From Marasmius tenuissimus (lineage: Eukaryota > Basidiomycota > Agaricomycetes > Agaricales > Marasmiaceae), in the NCBI GenBank assembly GCA_029532415.1, contig JAQOTA010000060.1:4216001-4280000 (forward strand): a stretch of DNA of 64,000 bases, given 5' to 3'. Each line of letters opens with the position of its first letter. The first letter of the stretch is position 1. The notes below the pieces were generated by a model. It was not told the origin of the DNA, searched no databases, and was given only the letters and a program-made list of their open reading frames with translations. Both the position numbers and the translations under genes were made by a program. This document shows, piece by piece, positions 11,802 through 22,829 of the stretch.

Positions 11802-13552
11802 ATGCGCTCTCTGTTGACTGGAAATCAACGCGTCTGCTCCTCCTACAGTCACCCATTGCAGCCCCTATCAACGCCCGTCCGCTCTGCCAGTCTCGGTGAG
11901 CCCGGCAATGGCCTTATCAATAACACAAGCCCTTCCAATGAGGATGATTTGGAGCAGGGGTTCAACTTGAGCACAACGGGTATCAACACAAATGAGGTGA
12001 GGCTTCAACATTATTTGAGTGAGCTTGTCACTTACAGGCCTTCAGGACAGGGACGACGACGAAAGAGAGAGCTTCAACCATGTCTGCCGAGACAGTAGTG
12101 GCGACATTGGATGTGATCTCACGAGAAGCCCACGTCTTTCCATCCCAGAACCAGACCACTTGCCGTTCGAGCAGTCTTCACCGCCCCCATCTGACAACGA
12201 TGTCATGTTGCGTATGCGCATTGACGAGCTTGCAATGACATGCAGCCTCTCAGACAGGCAGAAGAGGCGTCTAATCATGGTGGTCATGGTGAGTGGTATA
12301 TCACGAGCCGAGGGAAATACACTACACTTCCCTTAAACATCGAGATACCGTCCATCTTGGGAGAAAAAGTGTCGCTTTCCCTTCGACTCATGTTCGCCAC
12401 GCTTATGGCGTCGAATTTTGAGGAGTCCAATAGCAAGGTGGAGGAGGATGAGACGTTGGCAGGTTACAAGGGTGTCCTGAAGGAGATGATGACCTTGTTG
12501 GAAAAGAATTTTGCTTTCTCGGATGGCCAGTCGGTAAGCATTTACAGACCTATCGAAGAGATATGCGGATCCTCACCTGGTTGCTACAGTCCAACATTCG
12601 AAGTTGGGTTCGATACTACGCCTGGGATCCTTATCGTCTAAACCATCGTGAAGGCCTGGAGGAAGATGTTGAGGTGTGTGCTATGAATTCTCGACAGGAA
12701 GAACTTTCACTGACCTTTTCTCAGAAATTGATACTGGAGAACGCGGAAATGCTGGGATTGGCACATGTAAAGAAGAGCCCGCACTGACTTGCGTGTCTGA
12801 AGAAAGAGATTCATGAGAAGGCCAAACAGGTTCGGAATGGACTGAGACAACAAGTGAGCTGTTGATTCAAGCTGAAGGCAATTTGACTGACTCACCTGAG
12901 CATTTCCAGGTCAGGGACAGTGTTGATGCTGAAAATGTGACTCCTCTGGAGACATTCATCAACCATTACCGACCCAAGTATGTCCGTTCAGGTGCGAAGC
13001 CATACAGCAACAATGCAACTACCTTCAAGATGCTTGTGATGGTGTGTCTGTCAATATTCGCACAAAACCGCATCCCGGCTGACAGAAACAATAGCGACGT
13101 TTTGTGGTCGATAATCCTGATGTCGTCTGGGCAGATGATGATGAGGCATCCGATGTTGAGACGACTGCAAAGAACTCGAAGTGGAAGAATCACACGAAAG
13201 CGGCAGGGGGTCGTGTTGCAAAGGGACAAGACTTCTGGAGTCTGTTTGATAGCTTCATTGGCGAGAAGGTCAAGGAGATGGGAGCTAAGATTAGTGAACC
13301 GGGATGGGTAAAGTGAGTCCCAATACATCAATTTTTGGTTTCATGGCTCACCATTGTCCTAGCTATTTGAACAAGCTCAGTGATGCCGAAAAGGCTCTTT
13401 TTCCCAGTCGACTAACCGCTGCAGAGGTGAAGCAGAACAAGAAGAGGAAACGTGGAGGTCAGAACTCCGTGTCAGTGGCCAGCTCTTCCCCGAATCCAAT
13501 GTTGGCAGTCAGTACTTCCAGGGCATTTTTCGGCACGGTCTTGGGCCAATAG
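11802..13552 (+). pseudogene. Divergent transposon-associated gene, nonsense-mutated
   Basis: An eight-exon gene transcribed away from the transposase. The chosen start is ATG 11802 (MRSLLTGNQRVCSSYS). Exons that join cleanly: 11802-11996, 12038-12289 (ending DRQKRRLIMVVM), about 12341-12531 (LGEKVSLSLRLMFATLMAS), 12591-12672 (SNIRSWVRYYAWDPYRLNH), about 12724-12852, then SVDAENVTPLETFINHYRPK, then RRFVVDNPDVVWADDDE with GRVAKGQDFWSLFDSFIGEK, and a last exon that starts NYLNKLSDAEKALFPSR and ends in KKRKRGGQ, a likely nuclear signal. The GR-x-AKG-x-DFW segment resembles a type of protein I remember beside transposases in Agaricomycetes; that link is from memory. Exon 5 has an in-frame TGA (12785-12787) between KKSPH and LACLKKEIHEKAKQ, one C-to-T step from CGA. 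Function is unknown. Confidence 0.6.
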
Positions 13553-14868
13553 TGAGATAGGCACCTTACAACAGACAGTAAATTAGCCTCAAGTAATGCT
13601 TATTGTAAATTCAACATATGTTCTATCCTCGCTGTGAGCATTGAATCTTGACTGCCGAAGGTCCCAGAGGAGGTTGGATTTGATTCCATCAATGCGACGC
13701 GTTGCCAGTCTCGTGACATGAAGATTATGTCAGGTTGAATTTTTGCCTTGGATTGACTCGGTCACTTTTCATCGTCCCGTCATCGTCCTCCCACCGTGCG
13801 CAAAGCTTTTACACCATGTTTCTGCCTTCATTCTGTCTTCTCATCTTGTGCGAGTATTCAGCTGACCAGTTCTCAGACAGATACCTCAACAGATCTACAA
13901 GCTACAACCCTGCCATCATTCAAAGAATCGTTCAATGAATGTCGCCACTGGTGAAGTCTCCAATCGATTGATTACGGGCTTCTTGATGTATCTGATTTTG
14001 CTGTCTGCATCCAATTAAGGCTTTGAGGGAGTGTTCGTCGCCAGATAGGCCAAGGGAGCTCAGGTGGGTCCCTTTTGGTGAGTCATTTGTTAAGGATTGA
14101 CGATGGTCACCAACGCTTCAAGACCGTTTTCATTTCAGGCGCTTTGGACTTTGATTGGAGCCTCATGTGAACAACCCAGAGCGGTTGTTGATGCGTCAAG
14201 TCAATGCCTCAAATGCCTCAAATTAGACTCCTCAAGTGACAAGTCTTCATCAAGTTGCTCCAGACCTCATATGCTTTCTTCAACTTCAGCCCCAATCAAG
14301 TGCTCGTCAAGCTTCTCAAGTATGCGCTGTTTCGCTCTCGAGCCCGTCAGGCTGCAAATGGAAGCCGTTTGGAGTTAAGTGGTCGTCAAACCTGCAAGCG
14401 GAAGACCAATGTCAAGCCTTCAACAAGTCAAACCTGCATCAAGCCTTCGTCAAAAGTCCTTGTCAGAGTTGAAAGTCCTTTGTCAAAAGTCACACGACCG
14501 CAACCCTTACTCGTTCTAGATATTCAAGTCCCTTCAACGGCGAACGCCTACTGGCCGTCAGCGCTCTGTGGTTTTCGCGGGTCAGAACTGACATTCATTC
14601 ACAGACATGAGAGTAACCCAAGGTTCCATTGGTCAGTTTTTACATTTCTACTCTCGCAGTTGCTGATGATACATTGACAGGTATCGATTGAATTCACTCG
14701 CGCTGTTCGTATTCCAGGTCTAAGTCCCTTCCTTCATGTTTCGTGCCTTAACCATTCTGACTGCCGCATTCACAGGCGTATAAAGGACGGATACCAACGG
14801 GAGCTTTCCATGGTGATAGATGGCTCCTTATGTACTTAGATCATCGCTCGCTCGCTGTAATACGGTAG
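13553..14868. other. No gene; TCAAG-rich stretch at 14.17-14.53 kb
   Basis: No convincing coding exon is visible. Between about 14170 and 14530 the motif TCAAG and variants (GTCAAG, CTCAAG, ATCAAG) recur about a dozen times in one orientation. This may be a degenerate low-complexity repeat or the subterminal region of the neighbouring transposon. A right-hand inverted end matching the left flank was not found. Confidence 0.4.
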
Positions 14869-15072
14869 ACTGGCAGTAATGAAAATATTGATAATGGAAC
14901 GCCTATACTGAAAGAGGACAGAAAAGGAAACCAGATCTGGATCGATGCTGTGGATCTGGGCCTGGATCCGAATGTGAAGTCAGGTTATATCCCAAAAATC
15001 AGGGAATTTGAAATTCCTAATTCTGTGTTTAAACCGGGTGAAACGTCCGGCTGTGTAGTATATAAGAAGTAG
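14869..15072 (+). CDS. Isolated terminal coding exon, unknown protein
   Basis: After a GGTAG acceptor a frame of 67 codons runs to a TAG stop: it begins TGSNENIDNGTPILKEDRKG and includes IWIDAVDLGLDPNVKSG, FEIPNSVFKPGETSG and ends CVVYKK. The composition (beta-strand-like, balanced, few rare residues) looks like real protein rather than chance. No upstream exon could be joined, so it may be the last exon of a broken gene. I do not recognise the family. The purine-rich codon use differs from neighbouring genes, which use more C-ending codons. Confidence 0.4.
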   Translation, partial: TGSNENIDNGTPILKEDRKGNQIWIDAVDLGLDPNVKSGYIPKIREFEIPNSVFKPGETSGCVVYKK

Positions 15073-15199
15073 ATACTCTGCATGTATTCCCCAGTCTTGA
15101 GCTGGTTTATTCCTCACCAGTATAGAGTTCTCTTATCTTTGCCTTGTTCCCTCTCATCTGAAAGCTTAGTGCGACATGTCACCAGGTCAGATCTGGTGA

Positions 15200-15412
15200 T
15201 TGCTGACACATTACACCTACTCACCTGACCTGAATCCTATTGAAGAGGTGTTCTCAGCGAAAGCTTGGGTCAGAGGTAACCGGAACTATGCTTGCATGGA
15301 GCTAGAAGACTACCCTGATGCAGATACCTACACGATGTTGTGGACTGCCGTCTTTGGGACAGTGACTCCTGCGAAGGCAGCAGGTTGGTACCGAGACCCA
15401 GGTTACTTTTGA
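15200..15412 (+). pseudogene. Tc1/mariner transposase C-terminal remnant
   Basis: The frame carries YSPDLNPIEEVFSAKAWVR, which matches the hallmark end of Tc1/mariner DDE transposases: Y-SPD-NPIE-F, where the glutamate of NPIE is part of the catalytic triad. It continues through NRNYACMELEDYPDAD and VTPAKAAGWYRDPGYF to a stop, also typical of fungal Tc1-like proteins (V-T-P-x-K-A-x-G-W-F/Y-R-x-x-G-Y). The first two thirds of the transposase, including the DNA-binding domain and the two catalytic aspartates, are not present upstream. No terminal inverted repeats were seen. This is a small relic. Confidence 0.8.
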
Positions 15413-15653
15413 ATACCAATCATGCAGTATTTGATATTGCCAATAGTGGTGAGGATTTGTAAGTAGTAATACATCCAAGAAGTTACCGTCTACGGGCTCT
15501 ATGTATGTGCACTGAAGTCTAATAAGGTTAGGTACATAAAAATAAATGTACAGCGAGAGAAAATGACGCTACGGTAATGATAGTGATACAGTGCCCAAGA
15601 AATCCCCAAGAAAAGATCAAGAAAGACGTACAAAAACAGTGGGGCAGGGGGGT

Positions 15654-16504
15654 TTAATCTTCCCTCTCCTCCTTTACCTGAACAACGGGAACTCGACCCT
15701 TGCCTTTAGCAGCTCGGCAAATCAAAGTCTGTGCATAGTTGACAATCAACCACGCAGCCTCCTGAGGTATAGCTACAACATCAGTGAGGAAGCCAGGAGC
15801 AAGCTGAACAAGATCATTGACGTTGCAAATGCCCCTCTGCATGAGCGTGTCTTCGAAGTCGAGGTAGTGACCACCGGGGAACAATAAATTGAGCTCAGAG
15901 AGAAGGTAGCCGGTTAGGTCAATGACCTCAGGTTCCTCAACTGACGAGCTCGCTGAACGAGGTGTGGACGCACGACTGATGGTGGAACTTGTGCAATCAC
16001 CGAGGACCGGTTGAGATGGAGAGGAGGAGGCTGGAGCTTCCGGGAAGTTGAAGTTGACGGGATCTGAACACCGTTCAGGTGAAGATGAACCATTTGAGAT
16101 GGAGTTAGAGGATGGTTGCTGCTTGGGAAGGAGGACAATGCTTTACGTGGCCGTTTGGGAAGGTGGTCAAAAACATCCATATTGGGAGGGGATGCATAAG
16201 TAGCCTCGTTCAATGCCTGAAAGGAAGTTGTAGTTGTTAATTCCAAGGGACGTATGCAGGAAGCAGCAAAACTTACAATCTTCTTGGCCCATAATGTCTG
16301 GCGGAAGACATCCACCTCCCGGTGCTCACCAGTGATGGGATCAACCCAGCAGTAACGTCGGTGGTGCTCGCACCGGAGCTTTTCACGAAGTATACAAAGA
16401 TGTTTCGAAAAGTCGAGGCGAGTGTCAACACCAGCAAGGCCATCGTCAACCTTCCGCTTCTGGCCTTGACACTGGGTTGAGCACGACGGCCGATCCGTGT
16501 TAAC
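15654..16504 (-). pseudogene. Zinc-ribbon-like fungal protein gene, frameshifted
   Basis: A minus-strand gene lacking its own 5' end. The first exon starts after an AATTAG acceptor (16504) with VNTDRPSCSTQCQGQKRKVD and continues with FSKHLCILREKLRCEHHRRY, CWVDPITGEHREVD and FRQTLWAKKI. The Cys and His residues (C..C, then LC-x6-RCEHH, YCW) suggest metal binding; similar segments occur, from memory, in lineage-specific agaricomycete proteins often linked to mobile elements. A GTAAGT..TTTCAG intron leads to a Ser/Pro-rich exon (ALNEATYASPPNMDVFDH). Near 16130 the frame must shift by one base to continue through Ser/Pro-rich sequence into EVIDLTGYLLSELNLLFPGG and DTLMQRGICNVNDLVQLAPG, ending at 15654. 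The shift may be a true mutation or a sequencing error. The upstream exon position is taken by a truncated membrane-protein gene. Confidence 0.6.
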
Positions 16505-16567
16505 CTAATTGAAGATTGAATTGTTAATCATTGTTGAAAAAATCATATATAAACACTTGGCCTACAC

Positions 16568-17029
16568 CCAGATATTTTTCCCGGCATCACGTCGCAAGTA
16601 CTGCACCATCGAACTGTACTCTCGCGACTTTGCGTCACGATAGCCGACCACATTTTGTCGTGTCAAGCCGAACGTCGTCGAAGCCACAAAAAGGCTGGCA
16701 GGGGCGAATAGCACCACGACGCAAATGAGGTAAATTCCTAAGCCTGTTCTCTTGCGACGGTAGAGAATATTAATAGAAGGCCCAAAGATAAACATGTAGA
16801 TTCCTGTCAAAGTATGGCGGGCTTCAAAACCTGTTTGAGTACCTAGTGTCCCCTTGATAAACTTACCATATACTAAGTATAAGGGCTATAAGGAGAACAT
16901 TGAGGGTAATTCCCGTAAAAAAGGCTGGAGGAGAACTCATCGAAATGGTGACACTGTTGACGTAATGGTGCCCTCAACCGAGAGGTAGGGCTGCAAAAAT
17001 TCCTCAAGGCTGTCTGGGGGAGAAGGCAT
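16568..17029 (-). pseudogene. Membrane-protein family copy 1, 3'-truncated
   Basis: This has only the first exons of the multi-pass membrane-protein family described at 17472-19073. The ATG at 17029 opens MPSPPDSLEEFLQPYLSVEG, very close to copy 2 (MPSLPDNLEEYLQPYLAVES), but the exon then diverges and stops after VSPFR. The third exon is well kept: GIYMFIFGPSINILYRRKRT, then a membrane segment and FGLTRQNVVGYRDAKSREYS, ending GKNIW with a GTGTAG donor at 16567. None of the later exons (HRCYVLW, GRIWW, GLAPT) follow. Instead, after about 60 bases, the acceptor of the zinc-ribbon-like gene appears in the same phase, so the two fragments could be spliced together. Confidence 0.7.
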
Positions 17030-17471
17030 CGTGATTCAAGCCCCAGACAAAAAGTAGACAGGTCGGAAGTCTAACAGAAGGGACTGTTAACTTATATACA
17101 GGGCGGTAAACATCGAACTGCCTACTCCTTATGATTTCAGTTCGTGGTTCTACATCTCTCATGCGAATTATTTCTTCGATATTATCTTCCCATGCTTCGC
17201 CACACTTTGCATATATCATTTGGTCGTTCAATCAATGATGCAACGGGTACTAAGGGACACGGGAGCGGATCGATATCTGGACCGTGAAACCTCCGACTGT
17301 TTGGTGGGTGCTTTTCAGTACGGGCAAAATTAAAAGTACCACAGTTAGTCGGGCTATCCAAACATTGGAGGCCGGTAACCCCCCTTGGTGGAAATTGTTG
17401 CCAAAGTACGTATATACCCATGTGTGTTGTACTCTACATTGTGATTCCATGGGGCTTAGATTATGTCATAT

Positions 17472-19073
17472 TCACCAGTTTTCTTCCGACTTGGCAGCCT
17501 CGAGTTGGCTATGCGAAGCTCCGATATGAGGCCGAGACGAGATATCAACGGTCGCTCGCAGCGCACTGAGCCGAGGCCCTTGTTGAGTTTCCCTTTCGGC
17601 GAATTGGATAGAGACCATTTGTGTGACGGTTTCGACCGATTTGCCGTATGCGACGCGTACAATTATCAGCGTAGGTGCTAGGCCCTGAGACGTTAAGGGA
17701 AGTGTCAATACCATGAAGTTTGTCCGAAGTCATCGTTTGCATAAGGTACCTACCGACATGAGAGTCGACACGACACTCAGGTCGACCGGGATAGTACCAT
17801 GGCCTTCTTGATCCATGATAAGTGGTATAAAGGTTGAAGCTAGCAGAGTGGTTGTGTAGAGCATCCCCGATTCAAGACTAGTACGGGTATGGTTAGAGTG
17901 AGGGACTTTTGAATTAGACTGAAGAAGAACAAGTAGACCTACATCGCTGCAACAATTGCTTTATACCTCGCATTTGTAGACGATCCCATCTGACGCCGCG
18001 CTTCCCGAGTGATCCACCAAATTCTACCACCTATCGATTCCTCAAGTAATTGTGCAACTCCCGTCGAATATACACTCACCGGTCAAGAGGGTCAGCAACC
18101 CGCTGAAGGCTGCGACGGCGATCCAGGTCCCCATCGCGATCTGGTGGGCTTTGATATAGAGAGGTATCTTGTCGAACGGAGCGCCAAGTCCGAAGGTCAT
18201 CATGATCGACATTGCGATTGCGATGCCTGGGAATACGAATTTTGGTTAGCGTAAATAAATAGATAGAACGGGAATAGGTATACCATTCAGAACAAAAGCT
18301 ATCAAGCCTAGTGTATACAACACGAGCTTGTTCGACTGCCACAAAACATAGCACCGGTGGATCTAAACCGTGAATCATGATAAGCCTCGGTACGATAGAG
18401 AACTGTGAGTGCCATTCCTCACCAGCATGCAATCGGCGATGGCGCTTTGAAAGTGGATATATATAAGTAGAGGATGAACTAACAGGAGATAAGAAAAAGC
18501 ATACTTCATGAAACTCTGCGTGAAGTTCGTTGCAGACCTATAGAAGGAGGAAATTTATCAGTTACAGTGAGATCATAAATCATAGGAGACAACTTGAAGG
18601 TCTAACGCACACCCAAAAGGTTTTCCCATTGTCGTGACGCAGGTACTGCACCAGCGCCGTGTATTCTCGCGTTTTCGCCGCACGAAAGTTGACGATGCAC
18701 TGTCGCGTCAAGCCAAACGTCGTCGCGATCACAAACAGGATGGCAAAGGCAAACAGGAATATAGTGCAAATGAGGTAGACTCCCGACCCCGACGTTTTGC
18801 GACGGTAGAGAACGTGGATGGATAATCCGAAGACGATTGTGTACATCCCTGTTAGTCGGACGGCTGGTGAGGATCCAGTGGAGTAATGAATATGAGCTGA
18901 ACTCACCAAATATTAGGAAGAGGGACTATGAAACAAATGGTTGAGAACGTTTAGAACGGATAAGTCTTGGATAGGGCGCCTACCGATAGCGTAGCAATCG
19001 GACTCGTGATGGTGCTCTCCACCGCAAGGTAAGGCTGCAAATATTCTTCAAGATTATCCGGGAGAGAAGGCAT
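17472..19073 (-). CDS. Multi-pass membrane protein, family copy 2 (apparently intact)
   Basis: Best-preserved member of a lineage-specific agaricomycete membrane-protein family whose function I do not know. Start ATG 19073 (MPSLPDNLEEYLQPYLAVES). About ten exons join in frame through 50-80-base introns. They include GMYTIVFGLSIHVLYRRKTS, a long membrane segment (LICTIFLFAFAILFVIATTF), FGLTRQCIVNFRAAKTREYT, IHRCYVLWQSNKLVLYTLGL, a hydrophobic exon ending TWIAVAAFSGLLTLLTG, GRIWWITREARRQMG, ESGMLYTTTLLASTFIPLIM, and GLAPTLIIVRVAYGKSVETV, followed by a hydrophilic tail to 17472. The predicted product is about 350 residues with roughly seven membrane segments, an extracellular-looking short N-terminus and a cytoplasmic tail of about 70 residues. 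The overall layout is receptor-like, but that is inference from topology only. No stop or frameshift was seen. Confidence 0.8.
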
Positions 19074-19140
19074 TGTAGTTTCGAGTATCGAGTAGGTAGT
19101 AGACCGACTGGACGCTTCAATTGAAAGCTGGGACGGATGG

Positions 19141-19148
19141 CTTTTATA
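19141..19148 (-). promoter_or_regulatory. TATA-like box of membrane-protein copy 2
   Basis: The minus strand reads TATAAAAG about 70 bases upstream of the ATG at 19073. Similar TATA-like boxes lie upstream of copies 4 (39470), 6 (55467) and 7 (57208), and weaker TATA forms upstream of copy 3 (about 24475). Confidence 0.6.
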
Positions 19149-22100
19149 TGCAGGAGTACACCGATGATAGTCCTGGGTCATGAGTACTATGGCATCTTTT
19201 CGTAGCGTATATCCGAGTCTCGGACACTCCTCATGAATCCCAAACTGATGGCATTGATGATCACCGTAGATCCACCGAATTTAGGATACGATGCAACCCC
19301 TTCCAAAAATACTTTGTGTCGACCAGATTTTCCCAAAGACGCTCTGGAGAGCAGAGGTCAAGGAATCCTCTTTGTGGTGTATCACACAGACTCCAGACCT
19401 TGGGGTTTGAACAACGCAGAGTCGAGTCTAGTAGTGCACGGCAGAATATGGAGCGTGAGTTCCATACTACCGATTCCTGATGGTTTGTATGGCTCCACCT
19501 CTCCCTCACAAAGGGATAAATTAGCTCGACATTTCCTTCCCATGTTTCGTCTTTGAGCTCCCAGTCTTGAGTCCAGCTTCGCGACGATCATCAGGTGATC
19601 GAATTGATATTACAGCGGATGCTGAAAGGCGCGGGAGCTAAAACGCCTCCTTGATAGTAAATCCTCCCGCTGTTTGAGGGTATTTCTAAAGGATCAAAGC
19701 CAGTTCAATGGCCTTTCAGTATCGGTTGTCGGGTCTGTAGCTACAATCTTTCATTGACGAGATTGTCTTAGTTATGGTCGCTTTGCGTGCTGGGCAGAAC
19801 AAACAAATTAAACGCACTGGTGCCCACCTGATTGTTTCGAGAAAGCGCCTGGACTCAGCTGCAGATCGAAGCTATCTTTCAACTTTTCGAAGCTTCAACG
19901 CCTTTTGTTAGTTAGTTTAGTAGTTTTCGAGGATGACGAGGTCTGAGTCGGAGGTCCAATGAAATGTCAATCTAATCGAACCTTGAATGAACCAGGTTAT
20001 TGACTATGTATCGAGAAGAATAGAGATCATACTTTACCATCAATGGTGTATACCCCCACATAGTATACAACACAATTTTCCATCCGCTCGGGCTGCCTCA
20101 AAACCTCCTCATCGTAGTACTAAAACAAGAGGGGCTTGAGTAATTGTATGACCAATGCGCAGTGTGACCGTATTTTCCTTTTCGAGAAGTTGTGGTCACA
20201 TCACGGCGCGACATGCCTGAACCCAAACCCTCATTACACTTTTCTCCTCGCCGCGTAAGACACCATATCGAACTGATCGCCGCTCTCTAAATGGCCAAGT
20301 AAGGTTACAACATCAAGCTGTAGTCTTTATGCTGATTTCTGATTGAATTTTAGTCGTCATCTCGGTGGATCAACTTGGGTGAGACCCAGTGGGTAGACCG
20401 ACTTACCTCGGATTTCGGAAGGACAAGTTCTTCAAGGTACAGTGTTAGCTCGTTCTCTGCTATCTTACGTACAATAACTGTCAGGCTCCATTTCAGCATT
20501 CCTCGTCACGATATTGAGCTGAATATGGAACGGGCGTGCTGCGTGGTGAAGATTGGACGTAGACTTGGCATTAAGGTGCATGGTGCACGTTCATATCCTA
20601 TGCTTCATTTACTCATGCCTTTTGGATCGTCTCGGCCATAAATCGTCTAGGTTCTTTTGACAATGCGCCTCCTCAACGTAGCTCCTACATGGAAGCGTCG
20701 CCCCAATTGTTCATCGTCAAAGACAACAAACAACGCCGAACCTTCTACACCTCTGCCACGCCGATGAACAAGACTTAGGGTGTATGCTGTTGCCAAACGT
20801 CGACGCGACGGAATCAAGCAACTGAGAGGCGCGATATGGTTTCCTCAACCGATGCCCAGGCACCAACAAGTGACTAGTATGAGAGCACGACTTACCAGAT
20901 TACAACTCAGGCGAAGTAGTCGGGGGGATATGTACCTTAGTACGTTGATTTCCTCATCTTCGGTTCAACTCGTCTGACAACCCACGCAGGCTTGAGGTCT
21001 TGAACGGTTTACCGATTCCTTGTCAGCCAGAGAATATTTTTCCCTTCCCAGAATATCCTATCACACCTTCCCCGACCTTTTGACACTGGAGTTTTCGGAA
21101 CTCCATCGAAGTGAAATGAAGAGTCCTACGTCGACAACATCGGTCTCATCGATCGACCGCGAGTTGGTGCTATTGGCATTGACAATCTCGAACCATAACA
21201 GCTGGCGACTAGGTCTTTCTACCACTCCAGCTACCGTACATTCTTATCAAGCGTTTGGCAATCCATCGTTTGATCTCTCAGTACAGAAAACGGGCGAAAC
21301 TTCGAGTATGCATAGAGTGTCTTCCCTCCGTTCTTCCACAACCCTCCTAGCTGCGGAACGGGCATCCGATCTACTCGATTGTACCTGCCTCGTCATCGCC
21401 GCCGGGACAGAGGCTATCCTCGGATCTTTCCAGATTTATTTAACATGGGAGTATCAACTTCGCGCAAGTGTGTTGGACGTTTCTACATTGGGGGAAATTG
21501 GGTGTTCGGCTTAACACCCGGTAGATGTGATGATAGGCTTTCGGATGCCGCTGGTTGATCGTTTCTGGTATTTTTACTTACAGTGAATAGTATTGCTTTC
21601 TTGATTCTTCTCCCATATATTGATCGAACGTTGATATGTATTCAATCCCTGGATAGCTACCACTAATATACTAAAGAGGCGATACCTGGATAACATGTTG
21701 ACACAGGTCTCGAAACGGAAGTTCTCATGATGCCCCTTGTACTCCCTGTTTTGTCTTGGAACAAGGCTGTGATCATTGGAGTTGTCGCGACACCGGTGAG
21801 TACCTACCGTGGGGGAGGGCGAGCGGCAGCCCTGAAAATGAATGAAATTCACGTGCAACTGTCAACACTCACTGAGATTTCGTCTGCGGGTACCGGGAAG
21901 TTTAGCTCGATGTACGAACTGCTAGTTAGCCTGCCGATCCCGCGGCTTGCAGAACATGAAATACAGGTAGGTCAAATGATTAAATTGGCGAATAGAGCCT
22001 GAAGGGTGAAGGGGCGGAGACGTATGAATATTTTCAATTTGTACGAGGAGGTTCGGCTAACAAGGCTCAAGTTAGAAGGGGAATACTACTCGGGGATTCC

Positions 22101-22196
22101 AAGTCTGGGATAGGAACGAGAAGCAAACTCAATACTATCCAATTACCGTCTAGACACCTCGTGTCTTAGCAATTTCATCCTCTGTTTTGACTGCCT
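19149..22196. other. No supported gene; longest frame 21020-21514 not recognised
   Basis: This 3-kb gap contains only short open frames. The longest, 21020-21514 (plus, 164 codons), is Ser/Thr-rich, has no recognisable motif and no convincing splice partners. CG dinucleotides are frequent, unlike the 40-56 kb region. I see no terminal repeats or RNA genes in it. Confidence 0.5.
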
Positions 22197-22365
22197 CTAT
22201 TGTTTGCGTCCTCGATCAGACAGTGATAGGGAATATTCAGAGTTTCTTGTAATCGTTGAGGCATGGGAGCACTGGGTAAAGTGAAGACTTGACGCCATCT
22301 GCTGAACACTGTCCATTAACCTACCGTATGAAACCCGTACGATGATCAATGTTGGAGCTAGTCGC
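22197..22365 (-). pseudogene. Orphan last exon of the membrane-protein family
   Basis: The minus strand reads RLAPTLIIVRVSYGRLMDSV then QQMASSLHFTQ and a Ser-rich tail to a stop at 22197. This matches the last exon of copies 2 and 3 (GLAPTLIIVRVAYGKS, SVQQMAS). The exons that should precede it are absent: copy 3 ends at 22830 and the intervening sequence is unrelated. It is a remnant of a further family copy. Confidence 0.7.
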
Positions 22366-22829
22366 TGGAAAGTAACATCTACATACTGAGTTCTCAATCC
22401 CTAGATCGCAAATCGAATCACATACAAGTCGCGACCATGGTAAGACCAACCGATACTCATCCCAGACTCCCTTGATCGACTGCAATCGGTAGCACGCTCG
22501 ACGCGATAAGGGCGACTGGGAACAGAGGTCTGGATTAAAGGTTACATTATTATCCGGTGAGAGACCCACAAATACTCGGAGGATTCACGTGCGTTCCCTC
22601 GAGTAGAATGATGATTTTGAGAATGTGCCATTAACGAGATATGTATCCGAGTGTACGGCCTGATGTAGCATCGTACCAGCGATGCCGACTAGACGCAAAC
22701 GGTAAAAAGTGAAAGGAAGGGTCACAGTACGAATTGCAAAAATGGGGCCAAAGAGTGACTTGAAGAAACCCGTCAAGGGTCAAATCGTCAACGTAGAGCT
22801 GAATCACCCATCTGGCGTCTGCTCCATGC

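Noticed and set aside
13553..15199. Terminal inverted repeat of the multi-gene transposon
   Set aside because: No sequence here matches the complement of the region left of 2300 convincingly.
21020..21514. Plus-strand frame of 164 codons
   Set aside because: No recognisable motif, no splice partners, and composition compatible with chance.
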